Positions 9,331-18,138 are shown, counted from the first letter of the stretch. The stretch is 64,000 bases of DNA from Crassaminicella indica (GCF_019203185.1 NZ_CP078093.1:868001-932000), one strand, 5' to 3'. Numbers and translations: made by a program. The notes: generated from the letters alone by a model not told the origin.

Positions 9331-10470
9331 CTATATCTTGTCCTCATATTGATTCAAATTTAAGAAATAATCTAAAGTTCCTCTATATAAACCTCTCTCA
9401 AAACGATTATTGCTTGTTAAAGTAATATTATGTCCTTTCTTTAAAAGAACATCCACAAAAGGCATTAGCTTTTCTTCATAAATCTTCATAGATTCTTTTG
9501 GAAGAACTCCAGGCCAACCACTACAGCTAAGCGTTACTCTTCGATGTTTTGTACTAACCTGAGATGGAATATCATTATAAGCAATATCATCCTTTTCAAA
9601 TATATATTTTTTTACATCTCCATGAGGAATTCCTTCAATAGCTTTTACCTGAATAGGTGATACAGATGCATCGTAAGGATCAGCTGTCAAATCTAATATA
9701 ATACTATCTTCTTTTAAAAACTTGATATATTCATTTGGAACAATATATTTAGAAAAATCTATTCTCCTCGTTGCATCTATCAATAAATCCGTATCAGAAA
9801 AAATATCTGGTAATAAATTTTTATGCTTTGTAATATGTCTTCCAATATATTGCACCATAACACCCGGCAAATCCTGTTCTATTATCTTATCTAATAGTGC
9901 TTCATCTCCAAAAGACATACATATTCTTCCTGCTCTTACTCCTAACTGACCCATTCCAATAATCGTTACCTTTATAGGTCCTCTATTCCTTGAAAAGAAA
10001 TCTTTTTTTCTTTTTTTCATTTCCTGAAAAGCAGCTCTTATACCACCTAAAGCTGTTAATTCATATGTTACTACCATTCGATTATGTTCATCATCAACAA
10101 TAGAATCCATAGAATAGGAAATAATTTCTTTTTCTTTTAATTTTTCAACAATCTTTGGTCTTGAATCATAATGGAGCATAGAAATTAAGCTGCTCTTTTT
10201 TGGCATCATTTCTAATTCTTGAATCTTTGGAGCCTTTAGTACAATTACTAAATCCTTTTTATAAATTTCTTCATGCGGTACAAATTTCACTTTATTATTA
10301 GCTTTTAAATAATCTTCCTTGTGAAAACCCATTTCAACTCCATAATTTTCTTCCAAAAAAATATCTATATCATATGAACACAGCTTTTCAATAAAGCTTG
10401 GAAGAAAAGCTCTAATCTCACCGTTAATACCGTATATTTTAGGCAATCCTATTGAAGTAATCTTTTGCAC
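9331..10470 (-). CDS. Alanine dehydrogenase / PNT-family-like oxidoreductase
   Basis: 379 aa. The N-terminal half resembles the AlaDH/PNT substrate domain (KITSIGLPKIYGINGEIRAF, a FLEENYG segment, LVIVLKAPK). The second half has a Rossmann fold with the nucleotide loop IGMGQLGVRAG around residue 175, then LLIDATRR and ILDLTADPYD. The family includes alanine dehydrogenase, saccharopine dehydrogenase and carboxyethylornithine-synthase-like enzymes. The sequence is divergent from classical Ald, so the substrate is open. Monocistronic, ATG start. Confidence 0.6.
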   Translation of the reverse strand: MQKITSIGLPKIYGINGEIRAFLPSFIEKLCSYDIDIFLEENYGVEMGFHKEDYLKANNKVKFVPHEEIYKKDLVIVLKAPKIQELEMMPKKSSLISMLHYDSRPKIVEKLKEKEIISYSMDSIVDDEHNRMVVTYELTALGGIRAAFQEMKKRKKDFFSRNRGPIKVTIIGMGQLGVRAGRICMSFGDEALLDKIIEQDLPGVMVQYIGRHITKHKNLLPDIFSDTDLLIDATRRIDFSKYIVPNEYIKFLKEDSIILDLTADPYDASVSPIQVKAIEGIPHGDVKKYIFEKDDIAYNDIPSQVSTKHRRVTLSCSGWPGVLPKESMKIYEEKLMPFVDVLLKKGHNITLTSNNRFERGLYRGTLDYFLNLNQYEDKI

Positions 10471-10583
10471 ATAGCTTCACCCTTTCATTTCCTATACTAT
10501 ATCTACTATTTTATGAATTATTTTAATATTTATAATACATTTTTTCAACCCCTAAAAAAATAGAGAGACATCAAATAGTCTCT

Positions 10584-10817
10584 CTACTTACTTAACATTT
10601 CCTTTACTTCATCCTTCGAAACCACTCTTCCAGAAGCTTTCACAGCTCCATCTACTACTATAGCTGGAGTTTTCATTACTCCAAAGGATAAAATCTCCTT
10701 CATTTCTGTTACCTTTTCAAACTCTGCATCAATTCCTAGTTCTTTCGCTGCCTGTACTGCATTTTCATAAAGTGCTGTACAGTTTTTACATCCTCCACCT
10801 AAAATCTTAATATTCAT
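10584..10817 (-). CDS. Small thioredoxin-like redox protein (MTH895/TM0996 type)
   Basis: 77 aa with the N-terminal MNIKILGGGCKNCTAL, giving a redox-active C-K-N-C, and the cis-Pro region VMKTPAIVVDG. These small single-domain thioredoxins commonly sit beside ArsP/YraQ-type permeases and ArsR regulators. Here it is the last gene of an arsR - permease - thioredoxin operon, 11 bp after the permease. It probably reduces the permease or a metal(loid) substrate. ATG preceded by GGAGGG. Confidence 0.85.
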   Translation of the reverse strand: MNIKILGGGCKNCTALYENAVQAAKELGIDAEFEKVTEMKEILSFGVMKTPAIVVDGAVKASGRVVSKDEVKEMLSK

Positions 10818-10828
10818 AAATAACCCTC

Positions 10829-11776
10829 CTATAAAATAATATTAAATAAATACCCTACAAATATAATAGATATTCCTGTAATAGTAATAAATATCCCAAT
10901 AAGCTTTGGTTTCATCACCTGCTTTAAAAGAATCATTTCAGGCAATGATAAAGCTACTACACTCATCATGAACGAAAGAGCTGTTCCTACTCCTACCCCT
11001 TTATTAATCAAAGCCTCTACAATAGGCACTGTTCCTACTGCATTTGAATAAAGAGGAATTCCTAATACAACTGCTACAAATACTGCCAATGGATTATTAG
11101 GTCCTGCATATTTTACTAAAAAATCCTCTGGAGCATAACCGTGAATCCATGCCCCTATACCAATTCCTAATATTACATAAATCCATACTCTCTTTACAAT
11201 ATCTTTTACTGCATTAAAAGCAAATTTTACTCTTTTTTTATGATTCATCTCTTCGATGACTGCTTCACCCATATGCATCTGATAAACATATTCTTCTACT
11301 AAATGCGTTAAATTAAGCTTTTCAATAACAATTCCTGCAACAATTCCTATCACCATTCCTGCTGCCGTATAAAGAAATGCTATCTTAAATCCAAAGCTTA
11401 TGAATAAAAATCCTAATGCAATTTCATTAACAATAGGTGATGTAACTAAAAATGTAAATGTAACCCCAAGTGGAATACCCGATTCCACAAAGCCTATGAA
11501 TATAGGCACTGTCGAGCATGATCAGAAAGGAGATAATACTCCTAATATAGCTGCTGCTACATGTGCCCAAATACCACCAAACTTTGAAAGCATTCCTTTT
11601 ACTTTTTCTGGTGGAAAATAGCTTCTCACATAAGAAATAGTGAAAATCATAAAGCTAAGAAGTAAAATGATTTTTAGTGTATCATATATGAAAAAATTTA
11701 CACTATCTCCTAATCTAGAATGTAAATCTAGCCCTAATAACTTTTCTACAAACCAATCGGCAAATCCTTTTAACAT
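10829..11776 (-). CDS. ArsP/YraQ-type permease with an in-frame UGA (probable selenocysteine)
   Basis: Two same-frame halves, 11776-11525 and 11521-10829, are separated only by one TGA at 11522-11524. Read through, they give a 315-aa membrane permease (DUF318/ArsP type). Residue 85 lies in GVLSPF-U-SCSTVPIFIGF; in this family the motif is PFCSCS, so the UGA replaces a conserved Cys. Everything around it is intact, which favours selenocysteine over decay. Start chosen at 11776 (MLKGFADWF), eight bases after GGGAGG; an upstream extension to 11809 lacks a site. The family exports organoarsenicals or other metal(loid)s. The second gene of the operon after arsR. Confidence 0.75.
11470..11524 (-). 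promoter_or_regulatory. Candidate bacterial SECIS region
   Basis: Directly after the UGA, the mRNA can form two hairpins. H1 is GCCUAU-AUUC-AUAGGC (11507-11492), whose loop starts 20 nt after the UGA. H2 is GUGGAAU-CGGGU-AUUCCAC (11488-11470), with a G-rich loop 40 nt after the UGA. Known bacterial SECIS elements place a G-containing apical loop roughly 16-37 nt downstream. H1 has the right distance but a poor loop; H2 has the better loop but is slightly far. Confidence 0.4.
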
Positions 11777-11819
11777 TAAAAATTCCTCCCTTCTTAATTT
11801 TCTCCACAATATACATAAA

Positions 11820-12146
11820 TTATTTTTTCTTCATTTCTAATTGTTCATGTGCCTCTTTTAATTTTTTTGCTAAAATATCCTGTACTACCTCTAAAACCGT
11901 ATATATTTCTCTATATCTTACACTATATAAAACCTGTAGTCCTTCCTTTCTGCTTGAAAGTATACCCTGATCCTTTAAAATCTTAAGATGCTGAGATACA
12001 TTTGATTGCTCTAATTCTAAATCTTCATATATGTGACATACACAAAGCGCTTCTTCATCTTTCAACCTCTCAAGAATTTGTATTCTAGTTGGATGAGCTA
12101 ATGCTTTTAATAGTGATGAAGATAATTCATAATACATTGCATTCAT
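11820..12146 (-). CDS. ArsR/SmtB-family metal(loid)-responsive repressor
   Basis: 108 aa winged-helix repressor. LLKALAHPTRIQILERL, then EEALCVCHIYEDLELEQSNVSQHLKILKDQG. The LCVC pair matches the Cys-Val-Cys of arsenite-type (alpha-3) sensors. It opens the operon arsR - UGA permease - thioredoxin, so it most likely represses it and releases on As(III) or a related thiophilic ion. A perfect palindrome ATATAATTATAT at 12179-12190, upstream of its start, is a possible operator. GGAG site seven bases before the ATG. Confidence 0.88.
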   Translation of the reverse strand: MNAMYYELSSSLLKALAHPTRIQILERLKDEEALCVCHIYEDLELEQSNVSQHLKILKDQGILSSRKEGLQVLYSVRYREIYTVLEVVQDILAKKLKEAHEQLEMKKK

Positions 12147-12236
12147 TTTATCTCTCCTTACTATATTAGAATATTATAATATAATTATATGTTAAGAAAT
12201 ATATCAATGCAACTATTTTTTTCATCTTTCCTTTCC

Positions 12237-12264
12237 TTGTTTTTTTCTTCTATTATGGTATACT
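12237..12264 (+). promoter_or_regulatory. Sigma-A-type promoter of the S1-domain gene
   Basis: TTGTTT (12237-12242), 16 bp, TATACT (12259-12264), about 35 bp before the ATG at 12299. Confidence 0.6.
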
Positions 12265-12298
12265 AGATAAGGAAAATAAGATAATTAGGAGTGTGCTT

Positions 12299-12691
12299 AT
12301 GTCAAACAATATTGAAGTTGGAAACATTATAGTAGGAAAAGTAACTGCTATCAAGCCTTTCGGTGCTTTCGTAGCATTAGAAGAAGGAAAAGAAGGATTA
12401 GTTCATATTTCACAAATCGCTCACGGTTTCGTAAAAAATATTAACGAACATCTTTCTATTGGGGATGAAGTAAAAGTAAAAATATTATCAGTAGATGAAG
12501 AATCTGGCAGAATTTCACTTTCTATTCGTGAAACATTACCAGCTCCTGAAGCTACTGAAGGAAAATCAGAACGTCCTCGCCGTCCAAGACAAAAAAAGAG
12601 TGGAATGAACTATCAAGACCCAAAAAATAGAGAAAGCTTTAACTCTCTTGGAGAGCACTTAAAAGCTTGGTTAGAACAATCAAAAAAATAA
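12299..12691 (+). CDS. S1 RNA-binding domain protein (YugI/GSP13 type)
   Basis: About 130 aa. Residues 1-72 are one S1 OB-fold (VGNIIVGKVTAIKPFGAFVAL, GLVHISQIA, VKVKILSVDEESGRISLSIR). A basic tail rich in Arg/Pro/Lys follows. Such proteins bind RNA and associate with the ribosome. ATG 12299 is chosen over the in-frame GTG 12293 because AGGAG (12287-12291) is seven bases before it. Monocistronic with its own promoter and terminator. Confidence 0.88.
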   Translation: MSNNIEVGNIIVGKVTAIKPFGAFVALEEGKEGLVHISQIAHGFVKNINEHLSIGDEVKVKILSVDEESGRISLSIRETLPAPEATEGKSERPRRPRQKKSGMNYQDPKNRESFNSLGEHLKAWLEQSKK

Positions 12692-12695
12692 TCAA

Positions 12696-12729
12696 AAGAA
12701 CCCACTGCTTTATAACAGGGGTTCTTTTT
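12696..12729. terminator. Terminator shared by the S1 gene and the AEC transporter gene
   Basis: AAGAACCC / GGGTTCTT hairpin followed by T5; the left flank is A-rich, so it may work in both directions. Confidence 0.8.
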
Positions 12730-12731
12730 CA

Positions 12732-13676
12732 TTATAAACTTAATAACGCTGTATAAAAAGGAATAAAAATTAAACTTGCAATAGTAGTCACACTAACCAT
12801 CACTGTTGCATACTTATAATCTGCTTCATATGCCTGCGCCACGATTGCACTTTGAGTCATTACTGGCATAGCAGCTTCTATAACAAATACCTTTTTCATT
12901 AATAGAGGTACATCAAAATAATAGCAAGCTGAAAAAACGATCAATGGGCAAAATATAAACCTTCCAATCAAAAGCATAATCATATTTTTATCAAATCGAA
13001 TATCCTTTATATTGATTTCATGAATAATTATTCCTATAAAAAACATAGAAAGTGCTGTAGTAAGATTTCCTATAGACCTACAGCTGTTTATAATAAACTT
13101 CGGCAACATTATTTTTAATAATATAAAAATAAGTGCTACTAAAAAACCCATCAGTGGTGGAGAAAAAATTCGCTTAACTGTATTTAGTGTAAAAATCCCT
13201 TCTTGATCATTTCTTCCACTATCCTTTCGAATATTATACACACCAATAGTCCAAAATGTAGTAGTGTTTGCAATATAATAAAGCAGTACCATTGGAACAC
13301 TTTTTTCACCAAACAATGATAAATTTACAGGAAGTCCTATGAAAATCGTATTTGATAAAGCAAACATAGATTGAAATAATCCTCTCCTATTTGGAGGAAT
13401 TTTCAAAAGCCTTGCTATGAGGATACTCACTCCATAAGCTAAAAACATGGTAAAAAAAGCTATCCCTATTCCAAGCTTTGATTCCATCAGCATGTCCTTA
13501 TTAAAATTCTTCATTAAATTTGAAAACATCAATGCCGGTAGTGATACACTTACTACTAGCTTAGAAAATAATTTAGAAGCTTTATCATCTAACCATCCTT
13601 TATGCGCTAAAAAATATCCTACACCAATCATAATCACTATACTCAACACACTTTGTACAGCATCTGCTATTATCAA
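12732..13676 (-). CDS. AEC-family transporter (auxin efflux carrier/malonate permease type)
   Basis: 314 aa with about ten membrane helices in two halves. IGVGYFLAHKGWLDDKASKLFSKLV at the N-terminus, LPALMFSNLMKN, then IFIGLPVNLSLFG and the C-terminal APVMTQS-like EAAMPVMTQSAIVAQAYEAD carry the family pattern. Bacterial members move malonate, malate or other small organic acids; substrate not predictable here. Monocistronic. Its upstream spacer is where the IS110 element begins. Confidence 0.85.
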   Translation of the reverse strand: MIIADAVQSVLSIVIMIGVGYFLAHKGWLDDKASKLFSKLVVSVSLPALMFSNLMKNFNKDMLMESKLGIGIAFFTMFLAYGVSILIARLLKIPPNRRGLFQSMFALSNTIFIGLPVNLSLFGEKSVPMVLLYYIANTTTFWTIGVYNIRKDSGRNDQEGIFTLNTVKRIFSPPLMGFLVALIFILLKIMLPKFIINSCRSIGNLTTALSMFFIGIIIHEINIKDIRFDKNMIMLLIGRFIFCPLIVFSACYYFDVPLLMKKVFVIEAAMPVMTQSAIVAQAYEADYKYATVMVSVTTIASLIFIPFYTALLSL

Positions 13677-13784
13677 TTTACTATCTCCTCGTATAATAAG
13701 TTTAAGTAATAAATTATTATCTATTGACTTGGATATTGAGCCCTATTCCTAGATAATAGAAGTATGGAATAAGGATCTATCTGG

Positions 13785-14015
13785 AAAAAGGCTGATGTCT
13801 CCTGCAGCAAGACTGCATTGAAAGACTGTCTCCCAGCCAACAGTTGTACTGCAAACTCACAAGCTGTATCTCTTGCCTGTCATACCGAATGTTAGCAGCT
13901 TCGGAGCAGCTTATGATTGGCAAGTATTGAATACTCATAAGCGAGGTTGTTGCCACCCTGTTGGTAACTAGGGATAGGTTTCAGTATCCAAGCCGTTCCA
14001 AATTCATAGAAAGGA
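13785..14015 (+). ncRNA. Probable IS110 bridge RNA region
   Basis: Sequence between the left end and the transposase start is rich in nested pairings: CTTGCC..TCATA with TATGA..GGCAAG (internal loop between) enclosing a large loop with AGCAGCTTCGGAGCAGCT, and GTTGCCA with TTGGTAAC. IS110-group elements encode a bridge (seek) RNA in this position whose loops pair with target and donor DNA. Exact RNA ends and guide loops are not determinable here. Confidence 0.55.
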
Positions 14016-14025
14016 GGTCCTATCC

Positions 14026-15252
14026 ATGAAATTGTTTATTGGTATTGATGTTAGTTCTGAAAAACTTGACATTTGTTTTCTTGATAGTGAAGATCAAATT
14101 CTGCTTGAGATTTCACTACCAAATAATATCATTGGTGCTAGTAAAATCAAAGAGCATATTATAAGATTTACTGAGCATATCCAATATAAGCGCATCATTG
14201 TTGGTATGGAAGCCACTTCTGTTTACAGTTTTCATCCTTCAGCTTTCCTAGCAGAAGATGCTGAATTAAAGTCCTTAGGAATCGAAGTTGTTGTCATGAA
14301 TCCAAAGACCATTCATCGCTTTAAAGGACTCTTTGAAGAAGACAAAACCGATAAAATAGATGCTTACCGTATTGCAGACTTTCTTCGTTTTGATCGTTTC
14401 AATATTTCTTTGATTAAAGAAGAACAATATATGGCTTTGCAAAGATTAACTAGATCACGTTACCAGCTCATTGGTCAACTGACTGAAATGAAGCAACATT
14501 TTTTAGAAAATCTTTATTACAAATGTAATACCCTCACTAAAGAAATCGATACATCTGTCTTTGGTTCAACTATGATGGACTTACTAACAGACTCTATGTC
14601 TCTTGAAGACATTGCCAATATGTCTTTGGAAGATTTGGCAACTGTTTTACAACAAAAAGGTCGCGGTCGCTTTAGCAATCCTCAAAAGCTTGCAAAGTCA
14701 CTTTCCAAAGCCATTAGAGACTCTTATCGACTAGGAAAAGTCATGAAGAATTCAGTCGATGTTGTCTTAGCTTCATACGCTATGATGATCAAAACTATAA
14801 AAAAGCAAATCAAAGAACTTGATAAAGCTATTCAGGCACTGTTTGAAGTTCTGCCCGAATCTAAATCATTGCTCAGTATTCCTGGTATTGGACCAGTTTA
14901 TGCTGCTGGTATCATCGCCGAAATCGGTCAAATTGAACGATTTGAAAATGAAGCGAAGATTGCCAAGTATGCAGGTCTTTACTGGAAACGAAAACAATCC
15001 GGCAATTTTGAAGCTGAAAGAACGACTATGACCAAAACGGGGAATCATTACCTTCGTTATTACTTGATTGAAGCTGCCAATTCAGTTATGCGAAATGAAC
15101 CCGTTTATAGAGAATACTATCTCAAAAAGTATCATGAAGTTCCCAAACATCAACATAAAAGAGCCCTCGTCCTTACCGCAAGAAAATTTGTGCGCATGGT
15201 GGATGTGCTGCTACGCAATCACCAACTTTATGCACCTGAAAGGAGTGTATAA
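14026..15252 (+). CDS. IS110-family transposase (DEDD recombinase)
   Basis: 408 aa. The N-terminal RuvC-like DEDD domain starts FIGIDVSSEKLDI with the first Asp; EATSVY and DKTDKIDAYRIADFL carry further acidic residues. The C-terminal Transposase_20 domain has LLSIPGIGPVYAAGIIAEIG, FAKYAGL-like IAKYAGLYWKRKQSG and the TKTGNHYLRYYLIEAAN stretch with the family's conserved basic and serine region. Full length and apparently intact. AAAGGAGG ribosome site close before the ATG. Works with the upstream structured RNA as an RNA-guided recombinase by analogy with IS621. Confidence 0.92.
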   Translation: MKLFIGIDVSSEKLDICFLDSEDQILLEISLPNNIIGASKIKEHIIRFTEHIQYKRIIVGMEATSVYSFHPSAFLAEDAELKSLGIEVVVMNPKTIHRFKGLFEEDKTDKIDAYRIADFLRFDRFNISLIKEEQYMALQRLTRSRYQLIGQLTEMKQHFLENLYYKCNTLTKEIDTSVFGSTMMDLLTDSMSLEDIANMSLEDLATVLQQKGRGRFSNPQKLAKSLSKAIRDSYRLGKVMKNSVDVVLASYAMMIKTIKKQIKELDKAIQALFEVLPESKSLLSIPGIGPVYAAGIIAEIGQIERFENEAKIAKYAGLYWKRKQSGNFEAERTTMTKTGNHYLRYYLIEAANSVMRNEPVYREYYLKKYHEVPKHQHKRALVLTARKFVRMVDVLLRNHQLYAPERSV

Positions 15253-15445
15253 TATCGAATAATATTCGATGCGTAATCCTTTCGTTTTATGCCTAATTTT
15301 CCTTAGGTTTATTAAGTGATGCCTTTTTTAAGAAATATTTTCATAAATTTAGTAAAAAATTATCTGTTTTCATCTTGACTTATTACCACAAGTCTTTTTT
15401 CTTTTTCTCTAAATTTATCTTATTATGCAAAATCTGTCAACTACA

Positions 15446-15482
15446 TAAAAATCACTTGCTATTTATGAAAACAGCAAGCGAT
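15446..15482 (-). terminator. Terminator overlapping the end of the ABC operon
   Basis: On the minus strand ATCGCTTGCT / AGCAAGTGAT (10 bp with one G-U) followed by T5. The stop codon of the ATPase gene lies in the loop. Confidence 0.85.
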
Positions 15483-16266
15483 CACTCAATAAATCCTCTG
15501 ATTGTGTCTTTTCAAAACAAGCTAAAAGCTTTTCTATTGTTAAATTTTTCTTTTCTTTTCCTCTAATATCTAATACTGCTTTTCCTTTGTGCATCATAAT
15601 AAGCCGATTACCTAGTTTTATGGCTTGATTTAAGTTATGTGTTACCATAAGTGTTGTCATTTTTCTTTCACTTATAATATTTTCTGTCAAATTGATAATC
15701 CTCTCAGAGGTTTTTGGATCTAACGCTGCTGTATGTTCATCTAAAAGGAGAATATGAGGCTTGGATAGAGTAGCCATAAGGAGAGATAATGCTTGCCTTT
15801 GACCTCCTGATAATAATCCTACCTTTGTATTTAACTGGTTTTCAAGTCCTAATGAAAGCTTAGATAAAAGTTCTTTAAAAAATGGAATATCTTTTTTGGA
15901 AACGCCCATTGATAAATTAAATTTCTTCCCTTTATTCAATGCCATAGACAAATTTTCTATGATATTCATTGAAGGCGATGTTCCCATAGTAGGATCTTGA
16001 AACACTCTTCCTATCATTCTTGTACGTTTAAATTCCGGCTCATATACTATCTCATTGTTCTTTAATAGAATAGAACCTTCATCTGCTTGAATAGAACCAG
16101 CTATCATATTTAAAAGTGTTGATTTTCCAGCCCCATTACTTCCAATAATAGTAATAAAATCTCCTTCTTCTACATCCAATGAAAATCTATCAAAAACAAC
16201 TTTTTCATTAACCGTATTTTTATTAAATGTTTTACACAGATTTCGGATTAGTAGCAACAGCTTCAC
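15463..16266 (-). CDS. ABC transporter ATPase of a TrpXYZ-type (DUF534) system
   Basis: 267 aa. Walker A GSNGAGKST near residue 42, signature LSGGQRQALSL, Walker B HILLLDEHTAALDP, and the switch His in MVTHNLNQA. The DEHTAALDP form is typical of the ATPases paired with DUF534 binding proteins. Its start overlaps the permease end by about 35 bp, indicating translational coupling. Last gene of the operon binding protein - permease - ATPase. It powers import of an unidentified small molecule; relatives import tryptophan or other aromatic compounds. Confidence 0.9.
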   Translation of the reverse strand: MKLLLLIRNLCKTFNKNTVNEKVVFDRFSLDVEEGDFITIIGSNGAGKSTLLNMIAGSIQADEGSILLKNNEIVYEPEFKRTRMIGRVFQDPTMGTSPSMNIIENLSMALNKGKKFNLSMGVSKKDIPFFKELLSKLSLGLENQLNTKVGLLSGGQRQALSLLMATLSKPHILLLDEHTAALDPKTSERIINLTENIISERKMTTLMVTHNLNQAIKLGNRLIMMHKGKAVLDIRGKEKKNLTIEKLLACFEKTQSEDLLSDRLLFS

Positions 16267-17125
16267 CCCCTATTGAAAATAATTTCTTCCCTTTGAAAGG
16301 ATTTTTTCCCTGATTGACTGCTAATGCTATAACAACAATAATAGCTGTAATCAATTTTAAATCAGTTGGTGGAAATCCAAGCTTTAATGCAAAAGCTGTA
16401 CTGGTTTTATATAAGATAGATCCTAACAGAGCCATTGTAGTAGGAACAATCAAAGGAACTCTTTTAAAAATAGCTTCCCCAAAGATAATAGAAGCAAGAC
16501 CCATAACAATAATTCCTGTCCCCATGCCAACATCTGAAAATCTTTGATATTGAGCAACAAGTGAACCTGATAATGCTACTAGTCCATTTGAAAGCATAAG
16601 AGCAATTATCTTAATCCTACCTATATCAATGCCTAGAGATGTAACCAGCTGAGGATTATCCCCTGTAGCTTTTACAACAAACCCAAATTTTGTTTTTAAA
16701 AAGAAATCTAATAAAAGCTTCAATAAAATGGCAAATATAAAAATAATCCAAATAGATTCTAAGCTACTGCTAAATATAGTTTGTTTATTAAATAAGGGAA
16801 CATTTGCTTTTCCCATTATCCTTAGATTAACTGAATATAACCCAATCATCACTAATATACCTGATAATAGATTAGTAATTTTAAATTTTACATGAAGGTA
16901 TCCTGTAACACCTCCTGCAATCATACCTGCTATAAATGAAGCAGCTGTTGCTGCAAATGGATTAATATCAATAACCAAAAGGGCAGCTGTAACAGCCGCT
17001 CCCAATGGAAAACTGCCATCTACTGAAAGGTCTGGAAAATCTAATATCTTATAAGTAATATATACACCAAGAACCATTACCCCAAATAGTAGTCCTTGTT
17101 CTAAAATATTTAACCAAAAGCTCAT
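16232..17125 (-). CDS. ABC transporter permease (TrpY-like, BPD_transp_2 type)
   Basis: 297 aa, about eight to nine hydrophobic segments. GVMVLGVYITYKILDFPDLSVDGSFPLGAAV at the N-terminus and the VVKATGDNPQLVTSLGID motif are characteristic of the permeases partnered with DUF534 binding proteins. Start ATG overlaps the last base of the binding-protein stop codon region (17125). Forms the membrane channel with the ATPase encoded downstream. Confidence 0.9.
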   Translation of the reverse strand: MSFWLNILEQGLLFGVMVLGVYITYKILDFPDLSVDGSFPLGAAVTAALLVIDINPFAATAASFIAGMIAGGVTGYLHVKFKITNLLSGILVMIGLYSVNLRIMGKANVPLFNKQTIFSSSLESIWIIFIFAILLKLLLDFFLKTKFGFVVKATGDNPQLVTSLGIDIGRIKIIALMLSNGLVALSGSLVAQYQRFSDVGMGTGIIVMGLASIIFGEAIFKRVPLIVPTTMALLGSILYKTSTAFALKLGFPPTDLKLITAIIVVIALAVNQGKNPFKGKKLFSIGGEAVATNPKSV

Positions 17126-18138
17126 TATTGATCGCCTCCTAATAATTTTGCTTTATTCTTCAATTCCTGAGGCAGTTTTATCCCTAATGCTTTTAAAGTA
17201 TCTAAATTGATTACTAGCTCAGTTTCCTTTAAAGTCTCTATAGACATATCCTTTGGAGCTTTTCCTTTGATTACTTCTACTGCTAAAAGTCCTGTCTGAA
17301 ATCCTAATTGATAGTAATCAATTCCTTCTGTAGCCAACGCTCCATTTTCTACATGCGCCTTTTCTGCTCCAATGATTGGAATTTGATTTTTTATACATTC
17401 TGCTGATACTAAAGGCATAGCTGAAGCAACAAGATTATCAGTAGGAGTATATAAAACATCTATTTTATCAATTAGTTCATTTAACGCTTGTGGTACTTCA
17501 TTCACACTTGTAATCCCTGCTGTAATTATTTCTAACCCAAACTCAGGTGCTACTTTTTTTGCATGATTGATTTGTATTTCAGAATTTGTTTCACTTGTAT
17601 TATATAAAATCCCAACTTTTTTCCCTTCAGGCACTAATTTTTTTATTAACTCAAACTGTTTTTTAATAGGTGCCATATCACTTGTTCCTGCAACATTTGT
17701 TCCTGACTTTTCCCAAGATGAAACAAGTCCTGCTTCTTTAGGATCTGTTACAGCTGTGATGATAATAGGAATATCCTTTGTAGCATTAAAAGCTGCTTGA
17801 GCTGTTGGTGTTGCAATAGCCAATATCATATCCTTTTTTTGAGCTACAAAGTTTTGTGCAATTGTTTGTGCTGTTGGCATATCCCCTTGTGCATTTTGAA
17901 AATCAATTTCTACATTTTCTCCATCTTTAAATCCTCTTTCTTTTAGAGCATCAATAAAGCCATTTCTTGCTGCATCTAAGGCTGGATGCTCTACAATTTG
18001 AGTAATCCCTATTTTTATGGTGCTTTCTTTGCTATCTTCCTTTGAGGTTGTTGAAGCTTTCTTATTTGTGCATCCTGCCAATAATAACAAGCCTAACAAT
18101 AATAATAAAATTCTCTTTGAAAAAATTTTTCCTACCAT
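17125..18138 (-). CDS. ABC transporter substrate-binding lipoprotein (TrpX/DUF534 family)
   Basis: 337 aa. Lipoprotein signal LLLLLGLLLLAGC with the lipid-modified Cys at residue 23. The mature part is a periplasmic-binding-protein fold with the family features TIKIGITQIVEHPALDAARNGF, TAQTIAQNFV, ILAIATPTAQAA, PIIITAVTDPKEAGLV and VGILYNTSETNS. Ligands in this family include tryptophan, tyrosine and other aromatics; the ligand here is unknown. First gene of the operon, preceded by an attenuator-like leader with UAG clusters and by hutP. Confidence 0.9.
   Translation of the reverse strand: MVGKIFSKRILLLLLGLLLLAGCTNKKASTTSKEDSKESTIKIGITQIVEHPALDAARNGFIDALKERGFKDGENVEIDFQNAQGDMPTAQTIAQNFVAQKKDMILAIATPTAQAAFNATKDIPIIITAVTDPKEAGLVSSWEKSGTNVAGTSDMAPIKKQFELIKKLVPEGKKVGILYNTSETNSEIQINHAKKVAPEFGLEIITAGITSVNEVPQALNELIDKIDVLYTPTDNLVASAMPLVSAECIKNQIPIIGAEKAHVENGALATEGIDYYQLGFQTGLLAVEVIKGKAPKDMSIETLKETELVINLDTLKALGIKLPQELKNKAKLLGGDQ

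Larger units (their letters stand above)
13750..15300 (+). mobile_element. IS110-family insertion sequence (ends approximate)
   Basis: One transposase gene with a GC-richer, strongly structured non-coding 5' region of roughly 250 bp. IS110 elements lack classical terminal inverted repeats and target duplications, so the limits cannot be fixed from one copy. It lies between the AEC gene and the ABC operon and interrupts no recognisable gene. Confidence 0.8.

Noticed and set aside
11522-11524. Treating the permease as two separate genes (10829-11509 and 11522-11809)
   Set aside because: Both halves are in one frame, the break is a single TGA at a conserved Cys, and the second half has no ribosome site before its GTG.
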